This document shows positions 51,598 to 59,682 of a DNA stretch of 64,000 bases, piece by piece. The DNA comes from Actinoplanes lutulentus. GTDB taxonomy: Bacteria > Actinomycetota > Actinomycetes > Mycobacteriales > Micromonosporaceae. Every line of letters begins with the position of its first letter. The first letter of the stretch is position 1. Location of the stretch: NCBI RefSeq assembly GCF_003259845.1, contig NZ_QLMJ01000016.1:186001-250000 (forward strand), read 5' to 3'. The translations under genes were made by a program, and so were the position numbers. The notes below the pieces were generated by a model. The model saw nothing but the letters and a program-made list of their open reading frames with translations. It did not search any database and was not told where the DNA came from.

Positions 51598-53755
51598 GCG
51601 TCGCCGCGACCTCGCGGGTTTCCGGGTGCTCGTCACCGAGGAGCATCCGCCGCCGCTCATGCGTGTCCGCAAGGATCGCCCTCGCATCATGCAGGTCGCC
51701 GCGGGCGAGCAAGGTGAGTCCCATTTGATAGGCACACCTGAGTGTGTCCGGATGATCCGTGCCGAGGGAAGTCAGCGAGCGGCGCAGGGTATCCGCCAGG
51801 ACCTTTTGAGAACCGTCCGGATCGCCGAGAACCCGCAGGTCGATGCCGACGTTCTTGGCCTGGATCAACGTGCCCAAATGGTTCTCGCCATTGATCCGCT
51901 TGCGTCGCTCCCAGACTGCTTCGTGCAGAGCCAGGGCCGATGTGATGTCGCCGGCTGCTCGCAACGCCGACGCCAGATTTCCGGCATACAACACCGTCCT
52001 GGCGTCGTCCTCGCCGTGCACTCGCTGCCGGCGCGATAGGAGGTCGCGAAACAGCACGACTCCTTCCTCCACCTCACCGAGCCGCGCGAGGTTGCCTGCC
52101 AAGTCGTTGGCGGTGTTCTGGGTGCGCGGGTCGTCCGGGCCGAAGAGGCGAAGCTGGGCCCGATAGGTGCTTTCATCGATGTTTCGCGCCTCCTCCCAGC
52201 GGCCCACCGTGTAATAGGCGTAGCCCAGAAGGAACGCGGCCTGCAGGGTGGTGTGCTCCTCCGGGCCGTGCGCCCGGCCCCAGCTCTCGTGGAACTGCTC
52301 GGCAAGCGCCAGCCCTTCGCTGAGATTGCCGCGGTGCAGCAGGTACATGGCCCATTGCGTAGCCAGGTATCGAAACTCGGGAGACTCGGACTTCGCCGGG
52401 TCGAGAGCGAGGATGTGCGGTGCCAGCGCGGACCAGATCGGCCATTGAGCGGGATCCATCGTGTCCGCCGGTTGCGCCGCGATCAGCAGCCGTTCGACCG
52501 TCCTGTGGTTCTCAGCGGCGACCGGCTCCGCGTCGGAGGACTGCAGGATCGCTCGGGTCAGGCGGTGCAGTTGCAGGGAGTCGCCGTCGGCGCGGGCCAG
52601 GCCCAGCCGCACCAGCAGCCCGACGCTGCGCCGCATCGCGACCGGCTGATCCGCCACCGCCGACAGCGGCGCAGGCACTGCATCACCGGCGAACAGCCAC
52701 AGCGGCACCGGCTCCGGTCCGCAGATCGCCGCCAGCCGGAGCAGCTGCGCGGCGGCCGGGTCGGCGGCCTCCGCGCGTTCGGCCGCCGCCGTGACCGTGG
52801 CCGTCAGCGGCGCCGGGTATGACGACGGCGACCCTTCGTCGAGCAACAGGTTGGCCCGCTGGTCCAGCCCGGCGAGGTAGTCGCCCGCCGACATGCCGGT
52901 CTCCGCCATGAAACCGGCCGCCTGCGCCAGGGCCAGCGGCAGGTCTCCGAGTTCCCGCGCGAGCTTCTCCACGTCCAACTCCGCCGCCGTGGTGCCGCGG
53001 CGCAGCATTGCCACCGACTCCGCGCGGGAGAACACGTCGACGGAGATCGGCGAGGCCAGTTCCTGCCAGTCCTTGCGGCGTGAGGTGATCAGCACGTGTC
53101 CGTCGCCGTCGGGCAGCCAGCCGCGCAGGATCGCCGGGTCCTCCGCGTTGTCGAAGACGAGCAGCCACCGGGAGCGTTCCCGCAGGAACCGCCGGGCGAG
53201 GTTGAGGGCGATCGCCGTGTCGGTCTCCGGCGTCGCCACGCCGACCGCCACCGCCAGCTGGGCGTACTGCTCACCGAGCAACTGCGGCTGCTCCGCCGCG
53301 AACCACCAGATGACGTCGTACTCACGGAGGTGCCGGTGTGCGTACTCGATGGACAGCTGGGTCTTGCCGACGCCGCCCCAGCCGTGCAGTGCCTGGATGA
53401 CCAGGGAGTTGTGCGCGGTCAGGCCGTCCTTGATCTCCTTGAGGACTTCGGCTCGCCCCACGAACGCCGGGTTGCGGGGTGGCAGGTTGCGCGCTTCCGG
53501 CGTTTTCGCCTCCACAACAAGCGAAACCGGAGCCGCAGCCGGAGCCGCGCTCTTTCGCGTCGCCAGGATCGCGATCACCAGGCCGGCGAGGGCCGCCAGC
53601 CAGCTGATCCGTTCCAGCCAGGTCCACAAAGCTCCCGACTGTTGACCGTCGAGCCAGTCCTGCCGGATCGCTGCCGCGACCAGGACGGCCACCAGAGCGA
53701 GCGCGCCGGCGATCCAGGACACCCGAACCCACACCCGCCGCCGCCCGCTCCCCAT
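51560..53755 (-). CDS. STAND NTPase: membrane segment, NB-ARC and TPR domains
   Basis: 731 residues. One or two N-terminal helices (WIAGALALVAVLVAAAI, LAALAGLVIAILATR), then an NB-ARC core with PAFVGRAEVLKEIK, P-loop LHGWGGVGKTQLSIEYA (~130), Walker B RWLLVFDNAEDPAILRGW (~205), and GDLPLALAQAAGFMAETGMS. An arm region (~340-500) precedes ~5 TPRs (~500-731) with FGPDDPRTQNTANDLAGN and LGTDHPDTLRCAYQM. Such proteins sense ligands by TPRs and oligomerise on nucleotide binding; some are anti-phage or signalling switches. No effector domain is fused. Start at ATG 53755. Confidence 0.88.
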   Translation of the reverse strand: MGSGRRRVWVRVSWIAGALALVAVLVAAAIRQDWLDGQQSGALWTWLERISWLAALAGLVIAILATRKSAAPAAAPVSLVVEAKTPEARNLPPRNPAFVGRAEVLKEIKDGLTAHNSLVIQALHGWGGVGKTQLSIEYAHRHLREYDVIWWFAAEQPQLLGEQYAQLAVAVGVATPETDTAIALNLARRFLRERSRWLLVFDNAEDPAILRGWLPDGDGHVLITSRRKDWQELASPISVDVFSRAESVAMLRRGTTAAELDVEKLARELGDLPLALAQAAGFMAETGMSAGDYLAGLDQRANLLLDEGSPSSYPAPLTATVTAAAERAEAADPAAAQLLRLAAICGPEPVPLWLFAGDAVPAPLSAVADQPVAMRRSVGLLVRLGLARADGDSLQLHRLTRAILQSSDAEPVAAENHRTVERLLIAAQPADTMDPAQWPIWSALAPHILALDPAKSESPEFRYLATQWAMYLLHRGNLSEGLALAEQFHESWGRAHGPEEHTTLQAAFLLGYAYYTVGRWEEARNIDESTYRAQLRLFGPDDPRTQNTANDLAGNLARLGEVEEGVVLFRDLLSRRQRVHGEDDARTVLYAGNLASALRAAGDITSALALHEAVWERRKRINGENHLGTLIQAKNVGIDLRVLGDPDGSQKVLADTLRRSLTSLGTDHPDTLRCAYQMGLTLLARGDLHDARAILADTHERRRMLLGDEHPETREVAATLKAVAEGHPTGR

Positions 53756-53786
53756 CGTCCCAGCATGGTCGAGCCGCGCACACCGC

Positions 53787-54770
53787 TCAATAGGTCCGGT
53801 CCGGCAGGGCGTCCTCGGCCGATGCCTTGTCGAACACCGCCTTCTCGGACTCGACCCGCCGCGGCACCGTCCCACCCAGACAGAGATCGACGACCACGTC
53901 CATCAGGTCGTCGCCGAACTCCGGGCTGCACTCCACCACATACGTGAGCTTGCCGGCGACCAGAGCCTGCAACCCCGCCTTCGTGGCGTCCACCGTCACG
54001 ATCCGCGGCTTCTGCCCCGGATCCATCCCAGCGTCCTCCAGCACGCTGACCGCGCCCAGTCCCATCTCGTCGTTCTGCGCGAACACCGCGTCCAGATCGG
54101 GGTGGCTGCGCAGCAGTTTGCGCATCGCCGCTTCCCCACCGGCTTTGGTCCAGTCACCCGGTTCCGACCCGACGACCCGGAGCCGTTTCTCCTTCGCCGC
54201 CGTCGCCGCGAACCCCTCCGACCGCTGCCGGGTCGGGGTCGAGTCCTTCGTACCCAGGATCTCCACGACCGTGGCTGGTTTCTTCGCCTTGGCGAAGGTG
54301 TTGCCGAGATAGAGCGCCGCCAGATTCCCCTCGGAGATGAACTCGGCGCCGATCGAGCAGACATACAGCGACGTATCCGTCGAATCGATCAGCCGGTCGG
54401 TCAGCACGACCGGGATTCCGGCGTCGCGCGCACGCCGCAGCACCGCGTCCCAGCCGGATTCCACCACCGGCGAGAACGCGATGACATCAACCCGATCCTC
54501 GATGAACGATTCGATGTGAGCGATCTGCTTTTTCTGATCACCGTCGGCGTTCTCGAACGTAAGATCAATTTCTCGCAGCCCGGCCGCTTTCTTGATCGAG
54601 CGGGTGTTCGCGAGCCGCCAGCCGCTCTCCGAGCCGACCTGCGAGAAGCCGAGGCGCTGCGGGACGTTGACGTCCTTGCCCAGGTCGAAGCCCTCGTCCT
54701 CCTGTCCGCATCCGGTGAGCGCCGAGACCAGCCCGGCCGCTGAAAGCGTGACAAACGCGCGTCTATGCAT
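53787..54770 (-). CDS. Periplasmic sugar-binding lipoprotein, YtfQ-like, orphan
   Basis: 327 residues of the periplasmic-binding-protein type I (ribose/galactofuranose) group. Lipobox in VSALTGCGQED (Cys ~21). GFSQVGSESGWRLANTRSIKKAA, QIAHIESFIEDRVDVIAFSP, the sugar-site RDAGIPVVLTDRLID, FAQNDEMGLGAVSVLEDAG and KLTYVVECSPEFGDDLMDVV are YtfQ-like. No permease or ATPase gene accompanies it, so it either serves a transporter encoded elsewhere or signals ligand presence. The STAND gene follows 31 bp downstream on the same strand. Confidence 0.9.
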   Translation of the reverse strand: MHRRAFVTLSAAGLVSALTGCGQEDEGFDLGKDVNVPQRLGFSQVGSESGWRLANTRSIKKAAGLREIDLTFENADGDQKKQIAHIESFIEDRVDVIAFSPVVESGWDAVLRRARDAGIPVVLTDRLIDSTDTSLYVCSIGAEFISEGNLAALYLGNTFAKAKKPATVVEILGTKDSTPTRQRSEGFAATAAKEKRLRVVGSEPGDWTKAGGEAAMRKLLRSHPDLDAVFAQNDEMGLGAVSVLEDAGMDPGQKPRIVTVDATKAGLQALVAGKLTYVVECSPEFGDDLMDVVVDLCLGGTVPRRVESEKAVFDKASAEDALPDRTY

Positions 54771-54802
54771 ATTTGATCTCCCCGTTCGATCATCGAGCGG
54801 TT

Positions 54803-54834
54803 GTTAACGATAACTAGATGGAGATCGCTGTCAA
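54803..54834 (-). promoter_or_regulatory. Promoter and LacI-type operator of the binding-protein gene
   Basis: On the minus strand TTGACA (54834-54829), 16-base spacer, TATCGT (54812-54807). The -10 lies inside GTTAACGATAAC (54803-54814), a GTTA/TAAC dyad of the kind bound by LacI-family sugar repressors. GGGAGA precedes the ATG. Confidence 0.55.
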
Positions 54835-54898
54835 TCATTGACGCCAATGACGGACGAATAAATGCACATTGTCCCGGGCAGGTCGGGACAACTGCCTC

Positions 54899-54928
54899 GT
54901 GACCGCTGGGACATCTGATTTCTAGCGT
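54899..54928 (+). promoter_or_regulatory. Promoter of the two-component operon (leaderless)
   Basis: GTGACC (54899-54904), 18-base spacer, TAGCGT (54923-54928). The expected start site coincides with the A of the ATG at 54935 and no Shine-Dalgarno is present, so the mRNA is probably leaderless. Confidence 0.55.
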
Positions 54929-54934
54929 GGAAGC

Positions 54935-55315
54935 ATGGAAATCATGACCCGCTCCACCGCGCTGAAGATCGCGGCCGTCCTCTCCGTACTGGTGGCGCTG
55001 ATCGGCATCACGATGTTCGATCTGCCCAATCTTGCGCTCGGTGCGCAGGACAGCCACGAGCCCTTCGCGATCGTGCTCGGCAGCTTCACGTCGGACGTCC
55101 TCGCCCTGGTCGCGGCCTACGGCGCGTGGCGATCCCAGAAATGGGGCGCCGTCCTGCTGATCGCCGTGAACGCGTTCTGGCTGGTCCAGGCGATCGGCTC
55201 GCTCCTGTTCGACACCACCGCCGGCGAGACCGCCTTCGCCTCGGTGATGCTCGCGCATCACCTCGTCGTGATCACTCTCTGCCTCTGGCGCGAGCGAGTC
55301 GTCAGTGCCGCCTAA
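54935..55315 (+). CDS. Four-helix membrane protein at the head of the two-component operon
   Basis: 126 residues with four hydrophobic segments: IAAVLSVLVALIGITMF, FAIVLGSFTSDVLALVAAYGAW, WGAVLLIAVNAFWLVQAIGSLL and VMLAHHLVVITLCLW. No family is recognised with confidence; small proteins like this often precede actinobacterial NarL-type kinases and may be sensing partners. The end overlaps the kinase start by 11 bp. A second in-frame ATG lies three codons on. Confidence 0.75.
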   Translation: MEIMTRSTALKIAAVLSVLVALIGITMFDLPNLALGAQDSHEPFAIVLGSFTSDVLALVAAYGAWRSQKWGAVLLIAVNAFWLVQAIGSLLFDTTAGETAFASVMLAHHLVVITLCLWRERVVSAA

Positions 55316-56477
55316 TCGGTGGTTCCACCAGGCGTTCTTCCCACTCTTGATGATCGGGTACGCCTTCGTCGTGGCCGGACTGACAGCGGTCGTGACCACC
55401 TGGACGGCCCGTCCGCTCGACTCGCTCGCCGACATCCCGTGGTGGTCGCACGCCATCGCCCTCGCGATCGTGGTGGCGACCTGGGCCCCGGTCTCCGGCC
55501 AGCTCGACCGCAGCGTCCACCAGCTGGTCTACGGCCAGCGCGACGACGCGTACGAGGTAGCCGGCCGTGTCTACCGCCAGCTCTCCGACGATCTGCTGCC
55601 CACGTTGGCGGCGGTTTTAGCGCGTACCCTCGCTCTGCCTTTTGTGGAGATCGAAGCCGGCGGCGATGTGGTGACCTCGCACGGCGTGGCGCCGGAAGGC
55701 GCCGCCATCGTCACCATCCCGCTGACCCATCAGCAGCTGCGTCTCGGCACGCTGCGGGTCAGCGGGCGCCGTCGCGGCGACCGGCTGTCCGCGACCGACG
55801 TGCGCCTGCTCGAAGATCTGGCCCGGCACGTCGCGACCACCCTCGCGGTGCAGCACTCGCGGGAGCAGCTGGTCACGGCCCGTGAGGAGGAACGCCGGCG
55901 GATCCGCCGTGACCTGCACGACGGCCTCGGCCCGACCCTCGCGTCGCTGGCGCTGCAACTGGGCGTCGCCCAGCGCACCCTGCGCACCGACCCGCAGGCC
56001 GCCGAACACCTCATCGCCGAGCTGCGTGCCGACGTCCGGCAGGCGACCGCCGAGATCAGGCGCCTGGTGTACGAGCTACGCCCCCCGATGCTCGACGAGT
56101 TCGGCCTGGTCGACGCGTTGCGTCATCTGCGGCCGGGTGACGGCGTGACGCGTACCGTCTCGGCTCCGGAACCGATGCCCGCGCTTCCCGCCGCGGTGGA
56201 GGTGGCGATCTACCGGATCGCGGCCGAGGCGCTGCACAACGCGTCCCGGCACGCCCAGGCCGCGCGCTGCGCGGTGGAGCTGGCGGCGGCCGGCGAGTCG
56301 GTGACACTCACCGTCACCGACGACGGCCGGGGCCTGCCGGCCGGATACCTGGCGGGGGTCGGGCACCATTCCATGCGGGAGCGCAGCGCCGAGCTCGGTG
56401 GCACGATCGAGATCGGACACGCGCCCGGCGGCGGCACCCGGGTCACCGCCACGTTCCCGGTGAGGACAGATGCCTGA
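55305..56477 (+). CDS. NarL-type sensor histidine kinase
   Basis: 390 residues. Two N-terminal helices (LLMIGYAFVVAGLTAVVTTW, HAIALAIVVATWAPV), a GAF-like region (~90-190), the HisKA_3 dimerisation helix with the phospho-His in RRDLHDGLGPTLASLAL (~207), and a HATPase_c with EALHNASRHAQAARC (N box), VTDDGRGLPAGY (G1) and GGGTRVTATFPV at the C terminus. It phosphorylates the LuxR-type regulator encoded next (8-bp overlap). GTG start inside the preceding gene. Confidence 0.92.
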   Translation: MPPNRWFHQAFFPLLMIGYAFVVAGLTAVVTTWTARPLDSLADIPWWSHAIALAIVVATWAPVSGQLDRSVHQLVYGQRDDAYEVAGRVYRQLSDDLLPTLAAVLARTLALPFVEIEAGGDVVTSHGVAPEGAAIVTIPLTHQQLRLGTLRVSGRRRGDRLSATDVRLLEDLARHVATTLAVQHSREQLVTAREEERRRIRRDLHDGLGPTLASLALQLGVAQRTLRTDPQAAEHLIAELRADVRQATAEIRRLVYELRPPMLDEFGLVDALRHLRPGDGVTRTVSAPEPMPALPAAVEVAIYRIAAEALHNASRHAQAARCAVELAAAGESVTLTVTDDGRGLPAGYLAGVGHHSMRERSAELGGTIEIGHAPGGGTRVTATFPVRTDA

Positions 56478-57111
56478 ACCGATCACGGTCCTGATCGCCG
56501 ACGACCACCCGATGTTCCGGCGCGGGCTGCGTGCCCTGCTCGGCACGATGCCCGAGGTCGAGGTGCTCGGCGAGGCCACCGACGGCAACGAGGCGGTACG
56601 CCTGGCCGAGGACCTGCACCCCCGGCTGATCCTTCTCGACCTGCACATGCCCGGCGGCGACGGCCTGGCCGCGATCCGCCGGCTGACCGCCGTGACGCCG
56701 CAGCCGCGCATTCTCGTGGTGACGATGTTCGAGGACGACGACTCGGTCTTCGCCGCCCTGCGCGCCGGCGCCCGCGGTTACGTCCTGAAGGACACCGACG
56801 AGGACGAGATGATGCGCGCCATCCACGCGGTCGGCAACGGCGGTTCGATCTTCAGTCCGGCGATCGCGACCCGGATCATGGCGTTCTTCGCGGAGGCCGG
56901 CCGCGCGGCCGCGCCGTTTCCCGATCTGACGCCCAGCGAGCGCGGCGTGCTGCAGCTGATGGCCCGCGGCCTGTCGAACGAGACCATCGCCGCCCAGCTC
57001 AGCCTGAGTTCCAAGACGGTACGCAACTACGTCAGCAACGTCTTCAGCAAGCTGCACGTGGTCAGCCGGGCCCAGGCGATCGTCCGCGCCCGCGACGCCG
57101 GCCTCGGATGA
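56470..57111 (+). CDS. NarL/LuxR-type response regulator
   Basis: 213 residues. Complete receiver: acidic pair VLIADDHPMFRRGL, phospho-Asp in LILLDLHMPGGDG (~58), Thr in LVVTMFEDDD and Lys in GYVLKDTDEDE. C-terminal LuxR HTH LTPSERGVLQLMARGLSNETIAAQLSLSSKTVRNYVSNVFSKL. It is the cognate regulator of the preceding kinase; targets are unknown. Confidence 0.95.
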   Translation: MPEPITVLIADDHPMFRRGLRALLGTMPEVEVLGEATDGNEAVRLAEDLHPRLILLDLHMPGGDGLAAIRRLTAVTPQPRILVVTMFEDDDSVFAALRAGARGYVLKDTDEDEMMRAIHAVGNGGSIFSPAIATRIMAFFAEAGRAAAPFPDLTPSERGVLQLMARGLSNETIAAQLSLSSKTVRNYVSNVFSKLHVVSRAQAIVRARDAGLG

Positions 57112-57213
57112 CGGCAAGCCGGCGGGAAGGCACCCGATCGAGCGGGCACCCTTGCCGGAAGCCGCAGCCCGGCCCACGATGAAGCGGTCTGAACGGCTAG
57201 CGAAGGCAAACGC

Positions 57214-57774
57214 ATGGATTCCCCCGTGCACGTCGATGTCACCGCACCGGGCATGGTCCGCGTCGTTCTCACCGGATCGGTGTTCCTGGTACAGCCCGAT
57301 GAGATCCTGACCCTCGTCGATCAGGCGATGACGGCGGATCCCGGCGCCCGGGTCACCGTGGATCTGGGCCAGGCCACCTCGCTGGACTCGTCGGGTGTCG
57401 CCCTCCTGCTCCTCGTGCGGCGCCGAGCCCTTCGTGGTGCCGCCACGTTCCACCTGCACGGCGCTCGGCCCGAGGTTCGGCGGCACCTGCACATGGCGGG
57501 CCTGACAAAGATCTTCGGCTTGCGAGCGGAGGACGCCGCCGGCGGCGGCCCGAACGTCGGCGGCCACGTCACAGTGCTGGTCCAGATCCTCGACGAGCCG
57601 TTCGAGGCGGACACCATCAGGACGGTCCGGGGCCAGCTGTCCAGTGAGCGTCCCCGGCCACATCCCGGCAGCATCGGTTCGTACGGCCTGTGGCTGGTCC
57701 GGCGGATCTGCGACGAGGTCGACATCAGCACCGGCCCGGACGGCACCACGGTACGGCTGGCCCTGATCGTGTGA
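57214..57774 (+). CDS. STAS protein carrying only the end of an anti-sigma kinase domain
   Basis: 186 residues. Residues ~5-105 are an anti-anti-sigma STAS domain with the phosphorylatable Ser in LGQATSLDSSGVALLLLVR (~61). Residues ~125-186 are not STAS: GSYGLWLVRRICDEVDISTG, then PDGTTVRLALIV, which matches only the last third (G2 region) of an RsbW-like HATPase. The N and G1 boxes needed for ATP binding are absent. It looks like two neighbouring genes fused by deletion. The stop overlaps the start of the phosphatase pseudogene (GTGA), as in normal partner-switching operons. Confidence 0.75.
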   Translation: MDSPVHVDVTAPGMVRVVLTGSVFLVQPDEILTLVDQAMTADPGARVTVDLGQATSLDSSGVALLLLVRRRALRGAATFHLHGARPEVRRHLHMAGLTKIFGLRAEDAAGGGPNVGGHVTVLVQILDEPFEADTIRTVRGQLSSERPRPHPGSIGSYGLWLVRRICDEVDISTGPDGTTVRLALIV

Positions 57775-58828
57775 ACACGCGAGACGACCTGCTGATGACG
57801 GCGTACCGGGTCCTGGGCCGGTCGCTGAGCCTGGACCGCAACGCCGTCACCGCCGTCCAGTTCGTCGTGCCCGTGCCGGCCCGCACCGCGCTGCTCGTGC
57901 TCGCCGTCGACCAGCGACGGGCTCAATGGTGGACGGCACGATTCCCGGCCGATCCGATGCCGGATCGCCGGGGCGATGCCGCCACCGGTGACCTGCCCGG
58001 CTGGATCCGGGCGGCGCTCACCCCGGCGGACCGGTCCTGGGGATGTGTCGTGCCGGCCGCTCGGCGCGACCTCCCCGGCGGTGCCGAACACCAGGGTCAC
58101 GGTCTCGTCGTGCGGTTGTCGTGCGCGTACCCGTGCCAGGGCGTGCTGGTACTGCTGCGCGACGAGGACCAGGAGCCGTTCCCGGACGCCGACCGGTCGT
58201 TCGCGGTCGAGTTCGCGGCGGCCGTCAGCCGCGCTGTGACGGCATCCCTGCTCTACCGCGATCAGGCCCAGATCGCCGACACGCTGCGGGCGACGCTGCT
58301 GCCCGCACCACTGCCCCGCGTGTCCGGCACGCGATGTGGCCCGCATCGGCGGCGACATCGTTCACGTCGAAGCGATCGCCGGCGGGGCGCTCTGTGTCCT
58401 CGGTGACGTCTGCGGCAAGGGGATCGAGGCGGCGGTGGCCGGGAACCGGCTGCGGCAGTCCCTCCAGGTCCTGAGCCGCATCACCAGCCGGCCGCTGGAC
58501 ATGCTGAACCTGCTGAACGACGTCACGTTCGACCCGGAAGCCGTGGACGCCACGCAGTTCAGCTGTCTTCGCCGAGACCGTGATCTGGCTCGCCCCCGGG
58601 GAGAGCTGTGTGCTCTACACCGATGGGGTCGTCGACGCGCCGGGCGAGCCGCGGGGCGAGCCGTTCGGCCAGAGCCGGCTGGTCACGCTGCTGACCGAAT
58701 ACGCCGGAAGGCCGGCCGCGCTGATCGCGGAACGGATCGGACAACGCACCGGCGACTGGTCGGACTCCGCCGATCAGGACGACCTCGCGGTCCTCATCAT
58801 CACCGCTCGCCCTTTGCCGGAAGCGTAA
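57771..58828 (+). pseudogene. SpoIIE-type PP2C phosphatase with two internal deletions/frameshifts
   Basis: Three frames are needed. Frame 1 from GTG 57771 has a sensor domain and reads to TLLPAPLPRVSGTR. Near 58333 it shifts to the frame with ARIGGDIVHVEAIAGGALC and LGDVCGKGIEAAVAGNRLR. Near 58560 it shifts again to VIWLAPGESCVLYTDGVVDA and DQDDLAVLIITARP, ending at 58828. Metal-binding Asp residues (GGD, GDVCGKG, YTDG, DQDD) survive, but a dozen residues at the first junction and ~50 at the second are missing relative to the family. Overlaps the STAS gene. Confidence 0.75.
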
Positions 58829-58844
58829 CCCATCGGTTACGCTT
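58821..58844. promoter_or_regulatory. ArsR-type operator / hairpin AAGCGTAACC-N4-GGTTACGCTT
   Basis: Perfect 10-bp arms with a 4-base centre, followed by two further T and lying 5 bases before the arsR-like ATG. It overlaps the stop codon of the upstream pseudogene. It is best explained as the autoregulatory operator, though it could also end upstream transcription. Confidence 0.6.
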
Positions 58845-58849
58845 TTCCG

Positions 58850-59203
58850 ATGGACGAGGTGGCCGATGCGATCGCTGATCCCGTGCGGCGGGCGATCCTG
58901 CTGATGCTGCGCGACTCCGCGCTCACCGCCGGCCAGATCGCCGACGGGTTCGCCATCAGCCGGCCCGCCGTCAGCCGCCACCTGCGGGTGCTCCGCGAGG
59001 CCGGCCTGGTACGCGACACCGCGGACGGCCGCCGCCGCGTCTACACCCTCGACACCACGCCGCTCGACGAGCTGACCGGCTGGCTGGCGGAGCTGCGGCG
59101 CCCGTCCGGCTGGCAGCACCGGTTCGACGCGCTGGAGACCGAGGTCTTCCGTACCCGTCGTGAGCGGCGCGCCACCACCACTTCGCAGGAGGAGATCGCA
59201 TGA
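58850..59203 (+). CDS. ArsR-family HTH regulator
   Basis: 117 residues: DPVRRAILLMLRDSALTAGQIADGF, the recognition helix ISRPAVSRHLRVLREAGLV and the wing VRDTADGRRRVYTLD. It has no metal-binding Cys/His cluster, so it belongs to the group that pairs with SRPBCC/AHSA1 genes. The SRPBCC gene overlaps by ATGA. It likely represses the pair from the palindrome just upstream. Confidence 0.92.
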   Translation: MDEVADAIADPVRRAILLMLRDSALTAGQIADGFAISRPAVSRHLRVLREAGLVRDTADGRRRVYTLDTTPLDELTGWLAELRRPSGWQHRFDALETEVFRTRRERRATTTSQEEIA

Positions 59204-59682
59204 GCCCGACCCCGACCGGACGGCTGTTCGGCAACGACCTGGTGCTGACCCGCACGTTCCCCGCGCCGATCGACGACGTGTGGGCGAGCATCACCGAGCC
59301 GGACCGGACCGCCCGCTGGTTCGGTCCCTGGCAGGGCGACGCGGCGCCGGGCAGACCCATCAAGGTCCAGATGGTGCAGGAGGAGGGACAGCCGTGGATG
59401 GACATGACGATCGACGCCTGCGAGTCGCCACGCCGGCTGGCCCTCTCCGCCGTGGACGACTGGGGTGCCTGGCACCTGGACCTGGTGCTGACCGAGGACG
59501 CGGGCGTGACCACGCTGACGTTCACCCAGCACCTGACCGGCAAGGAGAACGTCGGCGAGGTCGGCCCCGGCTGGGAGTACTACCTGGATCTGCTGGTCAC
59601 CTCCCGCGACGGCGGCCCGAAACCGGACTTCACCGACTACTTCCCCGCCCAGAAGGAGTACTTCGAAGCGCAGCGCGGCTGA
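59200..59682 (+). CDS. SRPBCC (AHSA1-type) protein
   Basis: 160 residues forming one START/Bet v 1 fold: VLTRTFPAPIDDVWASITEPDRTARWFGPWQ, MDMTIDACESPRRLALSAVD and GPGWEYYLDLLVTSRD. Such proteins bind hydrophobic ligands; those beside ArsR regulators are of unknown role. Start overlaps the ArsR stop (ATGA). The last 53 bp overlap the convergent diguanylate cyclase gene. Confidence 0.9.
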   Translation: MSPTPTGRLFGNDLVLTRTFPAPIDDVWASITEPDRTARWFGPWQGDAAPGRPIKVQMVQEEGQPWMDMTIDACESPRRLALSAVDDWGAWHLDLVLTEDAGVTTLTFTQHLTGKENVGEVGPGWEYYLDLLVTSRDGGPKPDFTDYFPAQKEYFEAQRG

